Shown: positions 24,854-33,311 of the stretch, one piece after another
Numbering within the stretch: the first letter of the stretch is position 1
How the letters are laid out: the number at the start of each line of letters is the position of its first letter
Assembly: GCF_000226975.2 (NCBI RefSeq)
Contig: NZ_CP019285.1
Span: 3,534,001-3,598,000, forward strand
Reading direction: 5' to 3'
DNA: 64,000 nucleotides
DNA from: Halobiforma lacisalsi AJ5
Lineage (GTDB): Archaea > Halobacteriota > Halobacteria > Halobacteriales > Natrialbaceae
The notes under the pieces: generated by a model
Told to the model about the DNA's origin: nothing
Databases searched by the model: none
Seen by the model: only the letters and a program-made list of their open reading frames with translations
Position numbers and translations under genes: made by a program

Positions 24854-25822
24854 GTAGGATCGCTAGCCGAGGCTTGATTTCGGTGCCACCGCTGATCCAG
24901 CCGCCAGTGAGAAACCGGGACACGGCGGTTGATCCTACGGATATCTGACCGTTCGGCGAAGATTATAGACGGCACATTTGAGCACCATCTCGCGGAACTC
25001 CAGATGCCAGCTTCGCGCACGCACGGCGGAGCCGAGCGTGCGCTTGAGGCTTGAGAAGACGGTTTCTACCATCCAGCGGCGGTTGTATCGATCACGATCC
25101 ATGCGGGCGTTATGAGCGTGATCGAGCGCCCAGTAGATCCGATGTTTGATCAGTGGACGAATCCCGTTTGCGCGAAGTTCGTCTCGGAACGCTTTGTCGT
25201 CGTAGCCACGGTCTGCGGCCACTGAGAGCAGGTCACCCGCATTTCGGCGGGTGACCTGCGGGCCAATTCTGAAATCGGATGGTGTTTTCGTCGAGACGTG
25301 GACGTCGGTGACGTACAGCGTTTCGACGTCAACTAAGGCGGTGACTTTCAGCGTTCGAACACGGTAATGCGCCCGCTGGGCGTAGTGGCGTCAGGGCTGG
25401 TCACGGTCGAATCCCGTTGAATCGATGGCAGCGTGACCAGTGCGTTTCTCGGCTGATTCGCCGAGAAACGCACGGTACGTCTTCATCGATATCTGTTCGA
25501 ACCAGTCACGGAGCACGGTGAAGTGAGGAAGGCGCGTGAGCCCGATTTCTTCGAGAATGCCGGGCATTTCACTGAGCAGGTCTATCGTCTGGCGGTAGGA
25601 CTTTCCAAGCTCGATTCGGAGTGCTTGCAGGGTGAGCATCGCCCACTCGGCGAACCCGCCACCCCCTTCGGGGTCGGCGGGTTCGTCCGGGTTCTCGACA
25701 ACGTTTTTAGCTTTCGTAACCGATTCTCGGGTGAGGAGGCGGAATTCCGACTTCACAACACTCTGCCTCTTCGCTTTCTACGGAGATAACGCGATTGAGG
25801 CGGCGCTGTCTAGCGATCCTAC
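24854..25822 (-). mobile_element. IS5-family insertion sequence
   Basis: Inverted terminal repeats GTAGGATCGCTAG (24854-24866) and its complement (25810-25822) bound a 969-bp element with a single transposase frame. No convincing target duplication could be seen in the flanks. The transposase carries one nonsense codon, so the copy is probably immobile, although its ends look intact and could be used in trans. Confidence 0.85.
24935..25756 (-). pseudogene. IS5-family transposase broken by a single in-frame TGA
   Basis: The 274-codon frame (GTG start at 25756) reads through one TGA at 25391-25393 with no frameshift. The TGA falls where the related copy at 4.1-4.5 kb has an alanine-serine context (KRHQAS), so a TCA-to-TGA Ser change is likely. 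The DDE set is complete across the break: AIDSTGFDRDQ before it, AADRGYDDKAF and RWMVETVFSSLKR after it. Either a recent nonsense mutation or, less likely, readthrough. Confidence 0.85.
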
Positions 25823-25978
25823 AGAGCACTCTATTCAGCAGGCGGCTTTTGGCATAGTTCGGATAGATCGATAGCCGCTCCGTTACCTACCTCGCCTGTA
25901 CTTGCCGTTTGTCGGGTAGTCGCAAAGAAAGTGTGCGAAGTGTTCTACGACACCCTCGTGATTTAGATTATCGTGACC

Positions 25979-26440
25979 TCACGCAGAGGCCTTCGTCGAT
26001 CCCTCCACGATATCTTCACCGTCGGTGTATTGCATCGGTCGAACGACCACCCAGACGTACTGGTTCCCCGGGAGGACGGACACGTAACCGAGTTCCTCGA
26101 GTGGTTTGATAATCTCTTCGAGGACTGCCGGTTTCGGCGTCTGATTGTCGTAGAGCTTGTTTTTCGCGGTCTCGAGTTTCACGCGGGGCCTGGTCTTGTG
26201 GGGTGCGTGTGCCCGATCGTGGAGCATCCGATAGGCTTCTGCAAGTCGTTCGTCGTCGGGGAGCACCGGGTTCGGCCCTTCGAGGTCGCCTTTCACGTCG
26301 ACCTCTTTCTGGACCAGTTCTCGAAGCTTCTCGCTGCGGCTCTTGTCTTCGCGATCGGCGATCTCGTCGAGCTGCTCGAGGAGGTCGTCCGGACAACCGA
26401 ACGAGACGCGACTCGAGGGGTTGTGATCCATTCGACTCAT
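25979..26440 (-). CDS. RHH-type regulator with C-terminal winged-helix-like region
   Basis: 153 aa from the ATG at 26440 (MSRMDHNPSSRVSF). The N-terminal 50 residues fit a ribbon-helix-helix fold: the strand SSRVSFGCP, then DDLLEQLDEIADREDKSRSE and a second helix. The C-terminal part (TPKPAVLEEIIKPLEELGYV followed by a QYVWVVV strand) resembles a winged helix. The combination is common in haloarchaeal virus and plasmid regulators. It lies downstream of the SWIM gene, about 130 bp away, probably in the same regulatory block. Confidence 0.7.
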   Translation of the reverse strand: MSRMDHNPSSRVSFGCPDDLLEQLDEIADREDKSRSEKLRELVQKEVDVKGDLEGPNPVLPDDERLAEAYRMLHDRAHAPHKTRPRVKLETAKNKLYDNQTPKPAVLEEIIKPLEELGYVSVLPGNQYVWVVVRPMQYTDGEDIVEGSTKASA

Positions 26441-26567
26441 CGACTCACCCCGATTGCCCCGATTTGCATAACTCGTGAATACGCAGACGGCGCGGCGAAA
26501 GACAGTTCGTATGCAAGGGGGGTGTGCAACCGTCCGAAGGCCCCTTGTGCGCGGGTGTGCGTGCGCG

Positions 26568-26999
26568 TCATGCGCGTACCTCCCGCTCCTGTTCGTGTTC
26601 TCGAGACCGTTCGATTGCATCGTCGTGGTGCTCGCCGTCGAACGTCTCGCCGGTCGACTGACGCATCTCGATTTCGTCGTCGGGACTTCCGTCGGTCGCC
26701 TCGACGGCGATCAACTCGAGGAAGTCGGCCTTCCGGAGCGTACAGAGATGCGCGCAAGGGCCGTCGTGATACTGCCAGCCCTTGCAGTCACAGCGGCCGA
26801 CGTACTCGCCGTCGTCGATTCCGAGGGCGCAGTAGTGGACGTCCTCACCGTCGCGAAGCGTGACCTTGTAACCGAATCGGCCGAACGACTCGATCAACGC
26901 CTCGCGCGGGTCCGCTCGAGTCCACGACTCGGTTTCGCCGTCGCGCTCCTCGAGGAAGTCGACGGCCTCGCCGTCGGTGGGTTCCGGAAACGCGCTCAT
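26568..26999 (-). CDS. SWIM zinc-finger protein
   Basis: 143 aa. CDCKGWQYHDGPCAHLC matches the SWIM pattern (CxC...CxH). A small beta-rich domain precedes it (YKVTLRDGEDVHYCALG), and an acidic, Glu-rich tail follows. Haloarchaeal viruses and plasmids often encode short SWIM proteins of this type, presumed to bind nucleic acid or protein. Its ATG overlaps the stop of an upstream 40-aa zinc ribbon (ATGA), so the two are cotranslated. Confidence 0.8.
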   Translation of the reverse strand: MSAFPEPTDGEAVDFLEERDGETESWTRADPREALIESFGRFGYKVTLRDGEDVHYCALGIDDGEYVGRCDCKGWQYHDGPCAHLCTLRKADFLELIAVEATDGSPDDEIEMRQSTGETFDGEHHDDAIERSREHEQEREVRA

Positions 27000-27118
27000 G
27001 CGTCCTCAGACCCTCCAAACAGATCGTGTGGTCCGTTCTCACAAACGCGACGGGGGAGTCCGCCGGGTGAGGTCTTGGTTACGATCCGGCCCCCACAGTG
27101 AGGGCAGTAGCGGGTCAT
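26996..27118 (-). CDS. 40-aa zinc-ribbon peptide coupled to SWIM protein
   Basis: ATG at 27118 to a TGA overlapping the SWIM start. MTRYCPHCGGRIV provides CxxC, and a later single Cys with His (RRVCENGPHD) could complete a zinc site. It is too short for routine gene finders but has clear coding character and a coupling overlap. It is probably a nucleic-acid-binding or adaptor peptide of the same operon. Confidence 0.6.
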   Translation of the reverse strand: MTRYCPHCGGRIVTKTSPGGLPRRVCENGPHDLFGGSEDA

Positions 27119-27244
27119 TGGCGGACACCTCCGCCGTACTGAGATTGTCCATAGCCGAGGATTTGGGTTGCCCGCCCGGCGAGTCCACTTCTTTCCAACT
27201 CGTTTTACAGGGAGTTGCTGGTATTCGCGTACCCTAGAGCCCCC

Positions 27245-27532
27245 CTAAATGGCGTCGCCAGGGTCGTGTTCGGCCGCCATCCGCTGGGCTTCGTTCGCGT
27301 ACTGTTCCCGTAACTCCGGATCGTTCACGGTTCCGAGATTGGACGGCTCCGCTTCGACCGCCGCGGTCGTCTCCCGAATATCCGACCCTGATGTGAGCGC
27401 ACGCTCTTTCCGAAAGTACTGCTTCCCATCCGTGGTCGCGTACGTGAGGATGATGAGGTTCTGTTCATCATCCGAATAGGTGCGTTCGACCAGCCAGACG
27501 CGCCTCCCGTCCGCCGTCTCCGAAGACGTCAT
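27245..27532 (-). CDS. Hypothetical haloarchaeal protein
   Basis: 95 aa from the ATG at 27532 (MTSSETADGRRV). A beta-strand block (RVWLVERTYSDDEQNLIILT, then YATTDGKQYFRKERAL) precedes a helical C-terminus (DPELREQYANEAQRMAAEHD). No cysteine or membrane motif. It reads like a small host protein because its codon and residue use match haloarchaeal chromosomal genes, but no family name can be given. It stands alone on the minus strand with 125-175 bp on each side. Confidence 0.55.
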   Translation of the reverse strand: MTSSETADGRRVWLVERTYSDDEQNLIILTYATTDGKQYFRKERALTSGSDIRETTAAVEAEPSNLGTVNDPELREQYANEAQRMAAEHDPGDAI

Positions 27533-27706
27533 ACGTGACCGTACGGGAGCGACGGTCAAGTGCGTACCTCTCGAGGACCGACGGCCCCGCAATTTACCTT
27601 CGGGGCCGTTATCGTGCCAACGACGGTGTGGCGACGACGACTCCTCGCGTGGGGTGGCAAGGTCCGCTCGTCCCGCCGGTCCGGCAGTATCGAATCGCTT
27701 TGGCGG

Positions 27707-27853
27707 TCACAACAGCATCGAAACGACCGCGAGGACGAGAAACAGCATTATGAGCCACTTCGCGACGGCCATGGTGACACCTGCGACGCCCGTTGCTCCG
27801 AGCGCGGCAGCGACGATCGCGATCACGAAAAACAGCAGTGCGAGTTCGAGCAT
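27707..27853 (-). CDS. DUF1328-like small membrane protein
   Basis: 48 aa from the ATG at 27853 (MLELALLFFVIAIVAAALG). Two hydrophobic helices separated by GATGVAGVTMAVAKW match the short DUF1328/YtjA-type membrane proteins found in bacteria and haloarchaea. The start was chosen because it gives the canonical length and begins directly with the first helix. The role of the family is unknown. Confidence 0.7.
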   Translation of the reverse strand: MLELALLFFVIAIVAAALGATGVAGVTMAVAKWLIMLFLVLAVVSMLL

Positions 27854-28050
27854 AGACGAACGGACGGTTCGCTCGGGGAAACGAATTCGGCCTTCGTACG
27901 CTGCCCTCCCGGCTGTCGAATGCGGGCAGAACGAGTCCGTGGGCGGTGGCCGTCTACGGACGTGCCATGGCCTCACATCGGACGACCCAATTCGACTTCG
28001 AGAAAGAAAGGAAACCGTCGATAGACGAGCTGAAACCGATCGGCGGGCCG

Positions 28051-28455
28051 TTACTCGTTCAGGTGTGAGCGATAGCCCTTCGGTTCGAACCCTTTGCGAC
28101 AGATGACCTGTTTACGCCCGACCGTGATCGCACTGATCTGGTCGTCGTCTTCCATGCGATCGACGACGGCCGCCAGGTGGTCCTCCGACCAGCCGGTTTC
28201 CTCGAGGACGGTCGAGCGGTCGACTCGACCGCCGCGTTTGACGAGTAGCCGGAGAACCTTGTCTTCGTCGGGGAGTTCGCGTTCGTCGACGCCGTACTCG
28301 ATCTCCTCGGCGTAACTCAGCGTTTCGTCGTCGGCGTTTCGTTCGTCTGACGATTCTTCGGTTGTGGTCGTGCCGGACTCGTTCGCTGTCGGGTCCTCGT
28401 TAGAATCACCCGACCAGAGAGACGAGAGGCGAGCCCGGAGTGAACTCAGTACCAT
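28051..28455 (-). CDS. Winged-helix DNA-binding protein
   Basis: 134 aa. An acidic, Ser/Thr-rich N-terminus (about 60 residues) leads into a winged helix: DEDKVLRLLVKRGGRVDRST, VLEETGWSEDHLAAVVDRME as the recognition-type helix pair, then ISAITVGRKQVICRKG as the wing. This resembles the haloarchaeal MarR-like/HTH domains found at the C-terminus of membrane sensors, here without any membrane segment. Likely a transcription regulator; target unknown. Confidence 0.65.
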   Translation of the reverse strand: MVLSSLRARLSSLWSGDSNEDPTANESGTTTTEESSDERNADDETLSYAEEIEYGVDERELPDEDKVLRLLVKRGGRVDRSTVLEETGWSEDHLAAVVDRMEDDDQISAITVGRKQVICRKGFEPKGYRSHLNE

Positions 28456-29017
28456 GTGTGATTGCCCTCCGTTGTCGTTGGTAACGATGACGGTGTCAGT
28501 GTCGGTCTTGGCCTCGGTATCCGTATCGTCGTCGGTGCCGACGGCGATACCGGTCCCGGTTCCCGATACCGGTAGCCACGCCGGGTAGCGACGTGATACC
28601 GTACAGTTTCTGGATCCCGTGTCGATACTGGGTGCCGTCGGACCGCGAACGCGTCGTTACTCTTCGTTTCTCCTTCATCCGTCTTATATTTGTGTCGTAA
28701 GAGAGGCTGTCCGAAACTGATTAGCACGCTGTCGGTGACGATGTCCTCGGCGAAGGGCAGTTGCCTTGCTGACTGCAAGCTTTCGGTAAGGGGGCTCGTG
28801 ATCCCCGATCCGCGTCCGTTCGTATCGATACCGGTGTCGCGGCATGGCCATCGGACTCGATGGCGTTCGAACCCCAGCCCCAGCAACGGCTCGCGATTGC
28901 ACTCGGAGTGCGTGCGTCGCCTTCCCCTTTCCGTTCTCGTTCTCGCTCTCGTTCTCGCTCTCGTTCTCGCTCTCGTTCTCGCTCTCGTTCTCCTTCCTCG
29001 AGAGCGCGACACCCAGC
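28456..29017. other. 562-bp gene-free stretch with 12-bp minisatellite
   Basis: No convincing gene. Between about 28933 and 28993, about five tandem copies of a 12-bp unit (GTTCTCGCTCTC) occur. On the minus strand the unit would read Glu-Asn-Glu-Ser or similar, but the surrounding frame lacks coding features. Low-complexity GTATCG/CGGTATC-type sequence occurs around 28520-28580. The stretch lies where accessory genes give way to conserved chromosomal genes. Confidence 0.6.
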
Positions 29018-29248
29018 TCACAGCCGGTCCCGGACTCGCCTGCTGATTTCGTCGACGTCGAACTCGTCTTCGGTCTTGTCGAAGACGACCTCGTCGTCGA
29101 CGCGAACGACGAACACGCCGTTGGCACCCGTCCTGAGCGTCACCGCCTCGAGTTGTTCCCCGAACGTCGACAGGAGCGCATGTTGTACGTCTTCCGCGCG
29201 CGAGAGAAACCCACACGGGACGCAGTACTCGATCTCGACAGTAGCCAT
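29018..29248 (-). CDS. SelT/SelW/SelH (Rdx) family protein
   Basis: 76 aa from the ATG at 29248 (MATVEIEYCVPCGF). CVPC is the redox motif of the Rdx family (Cys in place of selenocysteine). The remainder (LRTGANGVFVVRVDDEVVFD, then DEISRRVRDRL) shows the expected thioredoxin-like ending of these small proteins. It is usual in haloarchaeal chromosomes and stands as the first conserved chromosomal gene to the right of the accessory island. Confidence 0.85.
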   Translation of the reverse strand: MATVEIEYCVPCGFLSRAEDVQHALLSTFGEQLEAVTLRTGANGVFVVRVDDEVVFDKTEDEFDVDEISRRVRDRL

Positions 29249-29320
29249 ACGTGACTGTTCGCTATCGGGGTACAAATCACTCCGGGTTGCAAACGGATAC
29301 TGAAAGAACGGGCTTGTACT

Positions 29321-30148
29321 TCAGCCGTCAGTCTCGATCCCGCGCGACTCGTGGTACCCGTCGGCGAGTTCCTCGAGCAGTTCGTGGTGGTTCGTCGAGT
29401 GAGGGGCGGTCAGCGGGGAGACACTGATTCGGCCCTCGACGACGGCCCGACGGTCGGTGCCCTCGGGGTCGGGCAGCGTTTCGGGATCCATCGATTCCCA
29501 GACGCGGTCGTGCATGTGGATGCGGTCGCCCTCGCGTTCGGCGTCCATCTCGTAGCGCTTCGAGGGGCGCGTGATCTCGACGGGTGCCGGCTCGCCGTCG
29601 GCCAGCGGCACGTTGACGTTGAGGTAGGCCGCGTGGTCGAAGACGCCGGCCTCGAGTGCGGTCTCGGCCAGATAGCTGGTCACGCGGATCGCCTCGGCGT
29701 AGTCTTCGGGCTCGAGGTCGACCTCGCTGAGCGGCGTTCCGTCGACGGGAACGTACATCGAGGTCGCGATCGCGGGCACGTCGAAGAAGGCTGCCTCGAC
29801 GGCTGCACTGATCGTTCCCGAGCGGCCGAGGACGTACTCGCCGAGGTTCGCGCCCTCGTTGCAACCGGCGACGACGAGGTCGGGGACCGTCTCCGGGGTG
29901 AGCGCGGACAGGCCCGCAACGACGCAGTCGGCCGGGGTCCCGTCGAGCGCGAACCCGAGCTCGTGGTCGTAGACGTCGACCTCGTGGGAGATCGAGCGCC
30001 CGCAGGCGCTCTGGTCGTTCGCGGGAGCGACGACGGTGACGTCCGCGAACGCCGAGAGGGCGTCGTGCAGGGCTCGTATCCCCGTGCTGTCGATCCCGTC
30101 GTCGTTCGTCAACAGGATCTCGAGATCGGCTGCGTCGGCATCGCCCAT
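29321..30148 (-). CDS. surE: 5'/3'-nucleotidase SurE
   Basis: 275 aa, standard length. LLTNDDGIDS at the N-terminus holds the metal-binding Asp pair, ANDQSACGRSIS the conserved Ser/Asn region, and VAGCNEGANLG the later Asn. GTPADCVVAGL is also conserved. Family knowledge: SurE hydrolyses nucleoside monophosphates with a divalent metal. It lies on the same strand as the rsm22-tyrA block but is separated by 115 bp, so it is likely transcribed on its own. Confidence 0.93.
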   Translation of the reverse strand: MGDADAADLEILLTNDDGIDSTGIRALHDALSAFADVTVVAPANDQSACGRSISHEVDVYDHELGFALDGTPADCVVAGLSALTPETVPDLVVAGCNEGANLGEYVLGRSGTISAAVEAAFFDVPAIATSMYVPVDGTPLSEVDLEPEDYAEAIRVTSYLAETALEAGVFDHAAYLNVNVPLADGEPAPVEITRPSKRYEMDAEREGDRIHMHDRVWESMDPETLPDPEGTDRRAVVEGRISVSPLTAPHSTNHHELLEELADGYHESRGIETDG

Positions 30149-30263
30149 ACCCTCGAGTTGGTCCCCGGTGCGAAAAGATCACCGCTTCCCGTGGGCGGAC
30201 GCGTCGAGAAGCGCTGGCGTGGGTCCGGACGGGGCATCTGCCGGGTCGGCTGAGGCCGCTGGC

Positions 30264-31802
30264 TCACCCGATCCGGTCTACGATCGTCTCCTCGTCGACG
30301 ACAAGGTTGTACGCCCCCTCGTCGTCGTTCCACAGCGCGAGCGCCTGTTCGAACGAACAGACCTCCCCGTAGTCGGCCTCGAGCAGCGGCCGGTTGAGCG
30401 CCGTCTCCCTGGTCACCACGGCGTAGTGGTCGACGTCCTCGCTGCCGTCGCTGATCTTGAACAGGGGGTTCGGGCCGGACCGGCCCCGGACGTCCCCGTC
30501 CCCGTTCTCGCTCTCGCTCAACGAGCGGCTGAGTTTCGCCCCGACGACGTCGATCCGGTTCGGGACGTGGCGGTCCATCTCGGCCATCTTCGCCCAGTCT
30601 CCAGTGTCGAGTTCGACGTCGATCCGCCGCCGGCCGTCCAGGCGCAACAGCGAGTAGGAGAACTGGACGTCGACGTTGACGAACTCGCCCGGTTCGTGGT
30701 CGGGGTCGCCCTCCGGCGCGGCGTCCTCGAGTTTGCGCTGGAAGGGCGGGATCTCGAGGTCGGGGCGGGCGTCGAACGTCCAGCCGCGATCGTCCGGCCG
30801 CTCGCCGGGCCAGAGGCGGACGGTGGGGCCGTAGACGGTTACGGTTCCGCCGTCCTCGTCGGCGTCAGGTCGCATCTGCTGGTCCTCGAGCCGTCGCTCT
30901 ATGTCCCGGAGCTGGATGCTCGTGTTCTTGTCGGCGGGTGCCATCGCGAGGAAGGTGCCGTCGGGCCCCAGCATCCGGAGGTACTTCCTGGCGACCGCCG
31001 CGGGCACCTCGAGTTCGCTCAGCACGTTACAGGCGAGCACGAGGTCGAACCCGTCGTCTGGTGCGGTAGGGTCGAACCGCTCTTCTCCGTCCCCGGCTCC
31101 GCCGAGCGTCGCCGGGTCGAACGCCTCGGCGGTCGTCCGGTGGACCGTCGTGTGGACGTTTCGGCCGGTCTCCGGAAGCAGGTCCTCGAGGACGTCCGCG
31201 GCCGCGCTGGGTTCGATCGCGTGGTACTCGAGCAGGGCGTCGTCGGGCAGGTAGTCCGCCAGCCCGAGTGCGGGACCGCCGACACCCGCGCCGACGTCGA
31301 GCACGCGCAGGCTACGGTCGAGCAGCCCCCGCTCGGCCAGGTCGTCCAGCGCGTACTGGACGGCGGCGTAGTAGCCCGGCAGGTGATAGATCGCGTAGCC
31401 GGCCGCGACGTCGTCGTCGTACTCGACACGTCTCCCCTCGAGGTAGCGTTCCTTGAACCGGCGGACCGTCGACCGCAGGAGGTCGCCGGAGGCGTCGGCG
31501 TGCCAGTTCGCGCCGTAGCGGTCGACCAGCAGGTCCTCGAGCGCCCGCGAGTAGTCGGCCGGGAACGCCTCGACCGGTCCACGGTTCGGCGAAACCGGGT
31601 CGTCATCGACGGGGACGAACGTGCCGTCCTCGCGCTCGATCAACTCGAGGCCGCGTTCGGGCGCGAGTTCCCGGAGGTGCTGGCGGACGACGGCGGGGTG
31701 GGGCGTTCCCTCGACGTACTCGCAGATCTCCTCGGGGTCGATCGGTCTGACGTTTCGCAGGTACTTCGCGTTTGACCGGACGGCCTCGCGCTGGTCGCTC
31801 AT
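30264..31802 (-). CDS. Rsm22-family SAM-dependent methyltransferase-like protein
   Basis: 512 aa. The central Rossmann methyltransferase core has VLDVGAGVGGPALGLADYLP (motif I, about 167-186), YHAIEPSAAA (motif II) and FDLVLACNVLSEL (motif IV). A helical N-terminal domain precedes it, and a C-terminal beta-rich part has the sequence expected of haloarchaeal Rsm22 proteins, which associate with the small ribosomal subunit. A SESENGDGD low-complexity insertion is present near residue 430. It overlaps the tyrA stop by four bases, hence cotranscribed. Confidence 0.75.
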   Translation of the reverse strand: MSDQREAVRSNAKYLRNVRPIDPEEICEYVEGTPHPAVVRQHLRELAPERGLELIEREDGTFVPVDDDPVSPNRGPVEAFPADYSRALEDLLVDRYGANWHADASGDLLRSTVRRFKERYLEGRRVEYDDDVAAGYAIYHLPGYYAAVQYALDDLAERGLLDRSLRVLDVGAGVGGPALGLADYLPDDALLEYHAIEPSAAADVLEDLLPETGRNVHTTVHRTTAEAFDPATLGGAGDGEERFDPTAPDDGFDLVLACNVLSELEVPAAVARKYLRMLGPDGTFLAMAPADKNTSIQLRDIERRLEDQQMRPDADEDGGTVTVYGPTVRLWPGERPDDRGWTFDARPDLEIPPFQRKLEDAAPEGDPDHEPGEFVNVDVQFSYSLLRLDGRRRIDVELDTGDWAKMAEMDRHVPNRIDVVGAKLSRSLSESENGDGDVRGRSGPNPLFKISDGSEDVDHYAVVTRETALNRPLLEADYGEVCSFEQALALWNDDEGAYNLVVDEETIVDRIG

Positions 31803-32608
31803 TCGCTGTCACCTCCGTGGGGGTCGGTGTCGGTGTCGTCGGCATCGGCCTCGAGGTCAGGGTGCTCGTTCCATCGATCCGCGGCCTCGCGGTAGAGGTC
31901 CTCGAAGGCCGCGCCGTCGGCCGATGCGATCTCGGCCGCGGCCTCGGCGACGTCGTCCGCGCCGTCGAACGCGTCCTGGATGTCGGCGTAGACCCGCGGG
32001 GAGCCCTCGGTCATTCGCTCGGCGAGGGTCTCCAGCCGATCGTAGATCGGCGTCTCGAACCCGTCGGGTACGGCCGCCGGGTCGGCCGAGAGCGCGAACG
32101 CGAGCACGGCCGCGTGGGTGGTCGCCTGCACGGTCTCCATCGCCTCGTCGTGTTCGGCCGCCGTCGTCTCGACGAGGTCGTTCCCGCGGGCCTCGAGATC
32201 CGCGAGCAGCCCTCGTGTCGCCGGCCCGTCGTCGTCCCGGACGACGGCGATCGAGCCGGGAGCGCGCTCGGGGGCGAAGAGGGGGTGGAGGCTCACCCGC
32301 TCGCGGTCGGGCGCGTGGTCCCGCATCGCCTCTAACGCGGGTTCCATCGCGCCGGAGACGTCGACGACGGCCCGTTCGGCCCGCCCGGCGTGGTCGGCGA
32401 TCGCGTCCCCGACGTGGCCCATCGGTACCGCGAGACAGACGACGTCGTAGCGGTCCTCGCCCTCGAGGTCGGTGACGTCGGCGTTCTCGACGCGGTCGGC
32501 GGCCGCGGCCGCGGCGTCGGGATCGACGTCGGCGAACGCGACCGGGGCGTCGATCGCCTCCCCGAACCACGTTCCCATCGATCCCGCGCCGACGATCAGT
32601 ACGTCCAT
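31799..32608 (-). CDS. tyrA: Prephenate dehydrogenase
   Basis: 269 aa from the ATG at 32608 (MDVLIVGAGSMGTWFGEAI), which carries the NAD(P)-binding GxGxxG. CLAVPMGHVGDAIADHA, DVSGAMEPALEAM and VSLHPLFAPE follow the order seen in TyrA proteins; the last includes the catalytic-type His. Family reaction: oxidative decarboxylation of prephenate to 4-hydroxyphenylpyruvate in tyrosine synthesis. It is first of a two-gene overlap with the Rsm22-family gene. The open frame runs on upstream, but that part lacks coding character. Confidence 0.9.
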   Translation of the reverse strand: MDVLIVGAGSMGTWFGEAIDAPVAFADVDPDAAAAAADRVENADVTDLEGEDRYDVVCLAVPMGHVGDAIADHAGRAERAVVDVSGAMEPALEAMRDHAPDRERVSLHPLFAPERAPGSIAVVRDDDGPATRGLLADLEARGNDLVETTAAEHDEAMETVQATTHAAVLAFALSADPAAVPDGFETPIYDRLETLAERMTEGSPRVYADIQDAFDGADDVAEAAAEIASADGAAFEDLYREAADRWNEHPDLEADADDTDTDPHGGDSE

Positions 32609-32669
32609 CGGTCGCTCATACCGGCCGCCGTCGCAAAAGCCGTTCGATCGCTGGGCTCGAGTGAACGGA

Positions 32670-32981
32670 CTATTCGACCCGTTCGAGCACGATCCGCTCC
32701 TCGAACCGCCCCCGGTCGCGAGCCTTCTCCGCACGGAGTTCCTCGAGCCGTTCCGCCGAAATCCCCTCCTGCTCCCGGATGGCGTGGACGACCTCCAGGA
32801 CGTCGGCCAGTTCCTCGATTTCCCCGCTCTCCCGGAACTCCGCGACTTCCTCGTCCAGTTTCTCGCGGAGCCGGCGTTCGTACTCCTCCTCGGCCGCGGT
32901 GTGTACGACCGGCGTCTCCCCGTTCCGCTCGATGATCTCGGGGATCGAGTCCCGGACGAGTTTGTCGTATTCTCGAGCCAT
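32670..32981 (-). CDS. MazG-like nucleoside triphosphate pyrophosphohydrolase
   Basis: 103 aa from the ATG at 32981 (MAREYDKLVRDSIPEIIERN). KLVRDxIPEII is the signature start of this small all-alpha NTP-PPase group. LDEEVAEFRESGEIEELADV gives the metal-binding ExxE...ExxD set. Family knowledge: hydrolysis of (d)NTPs or related nucleotides to monophosphates. It precedes tyrA by 61 bp on the same strand and may share its transcript. A longer upstream frame exists but lacks coding bias. Confidence 0.88.
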   Translation of the reverse strand: MAREYDKLVRDSIPEIIERNGETPVVHTAAEEEYERRLREKLDEEVAEFRESGEIEELADVLEVVHAIREQEGISAERLEELRAEKARDRGRFEERIVLERVE

Positions 32982-33266
32982 ACGTCTCGGCGTCGAACGC
33001 CGTGGACTTGTGGCTGGCGCTGTCGAGTCCCCGAAACCGACACGACTGCACGAAGTCCGTGCGATCAGATTCGAATCAGTTTCAGTATCTCTCGTAGCCA
33101 TCCGTCTGGTTCCGTCGATCCGACAGACAGTATTCGGCTATCTCGAACGAACACTCGCTGAAGGCGTGGGAACGCTTGGTATGTTGTCAGGGACCTCGAT
33201 AGACCGAACAGGTCTAGCCAAAGCGGATCGGCGAACCCGGACTCGAGTCGCCACGCCCGGCCCACA

Positions 33267-33287
33267 CAAGTAGCACGTGACTACTTG
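33267..33287. promoter_or_regulatory. 21-bp palindrome upstream of FAD oxidoreductase
   Basis: CAAGTAG (33267-33273) and CTACTTG (33281-33287) flank CACGTGA, itself almost palindromic. It ends 24 bp before the ATG of the oxidoreductase, where the TATA box of a leaderless gene would lie, so a dimeric repressor bound here would block transcription. This is the only structure seen in the 330-bp gap 32982-33311. Confidence 0.45.
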
Positions 33288-33311
33288 AGAGGGCGGCCCC
33301 CAGGAACGAGC

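Noticed and set aside
808-28455. att direct repeats bounding the island
   Set aside because: Searched by eye near 789-807, 24153-24385 and 28456-29017; no convincing repeat was found.
28684-29127. 147-residue protein with ENES repeats
   Set aside because: The repeat arises from the 12-bp minisatellite, and its start overlaps the SelT-like gene in another frame.
32609-33043. N-terminal extension of TyrA
   Set aside because: It is an Arg/Ser-rich shadow of the MazG-like gene in another frame; the GxGxxG start is at 32608.
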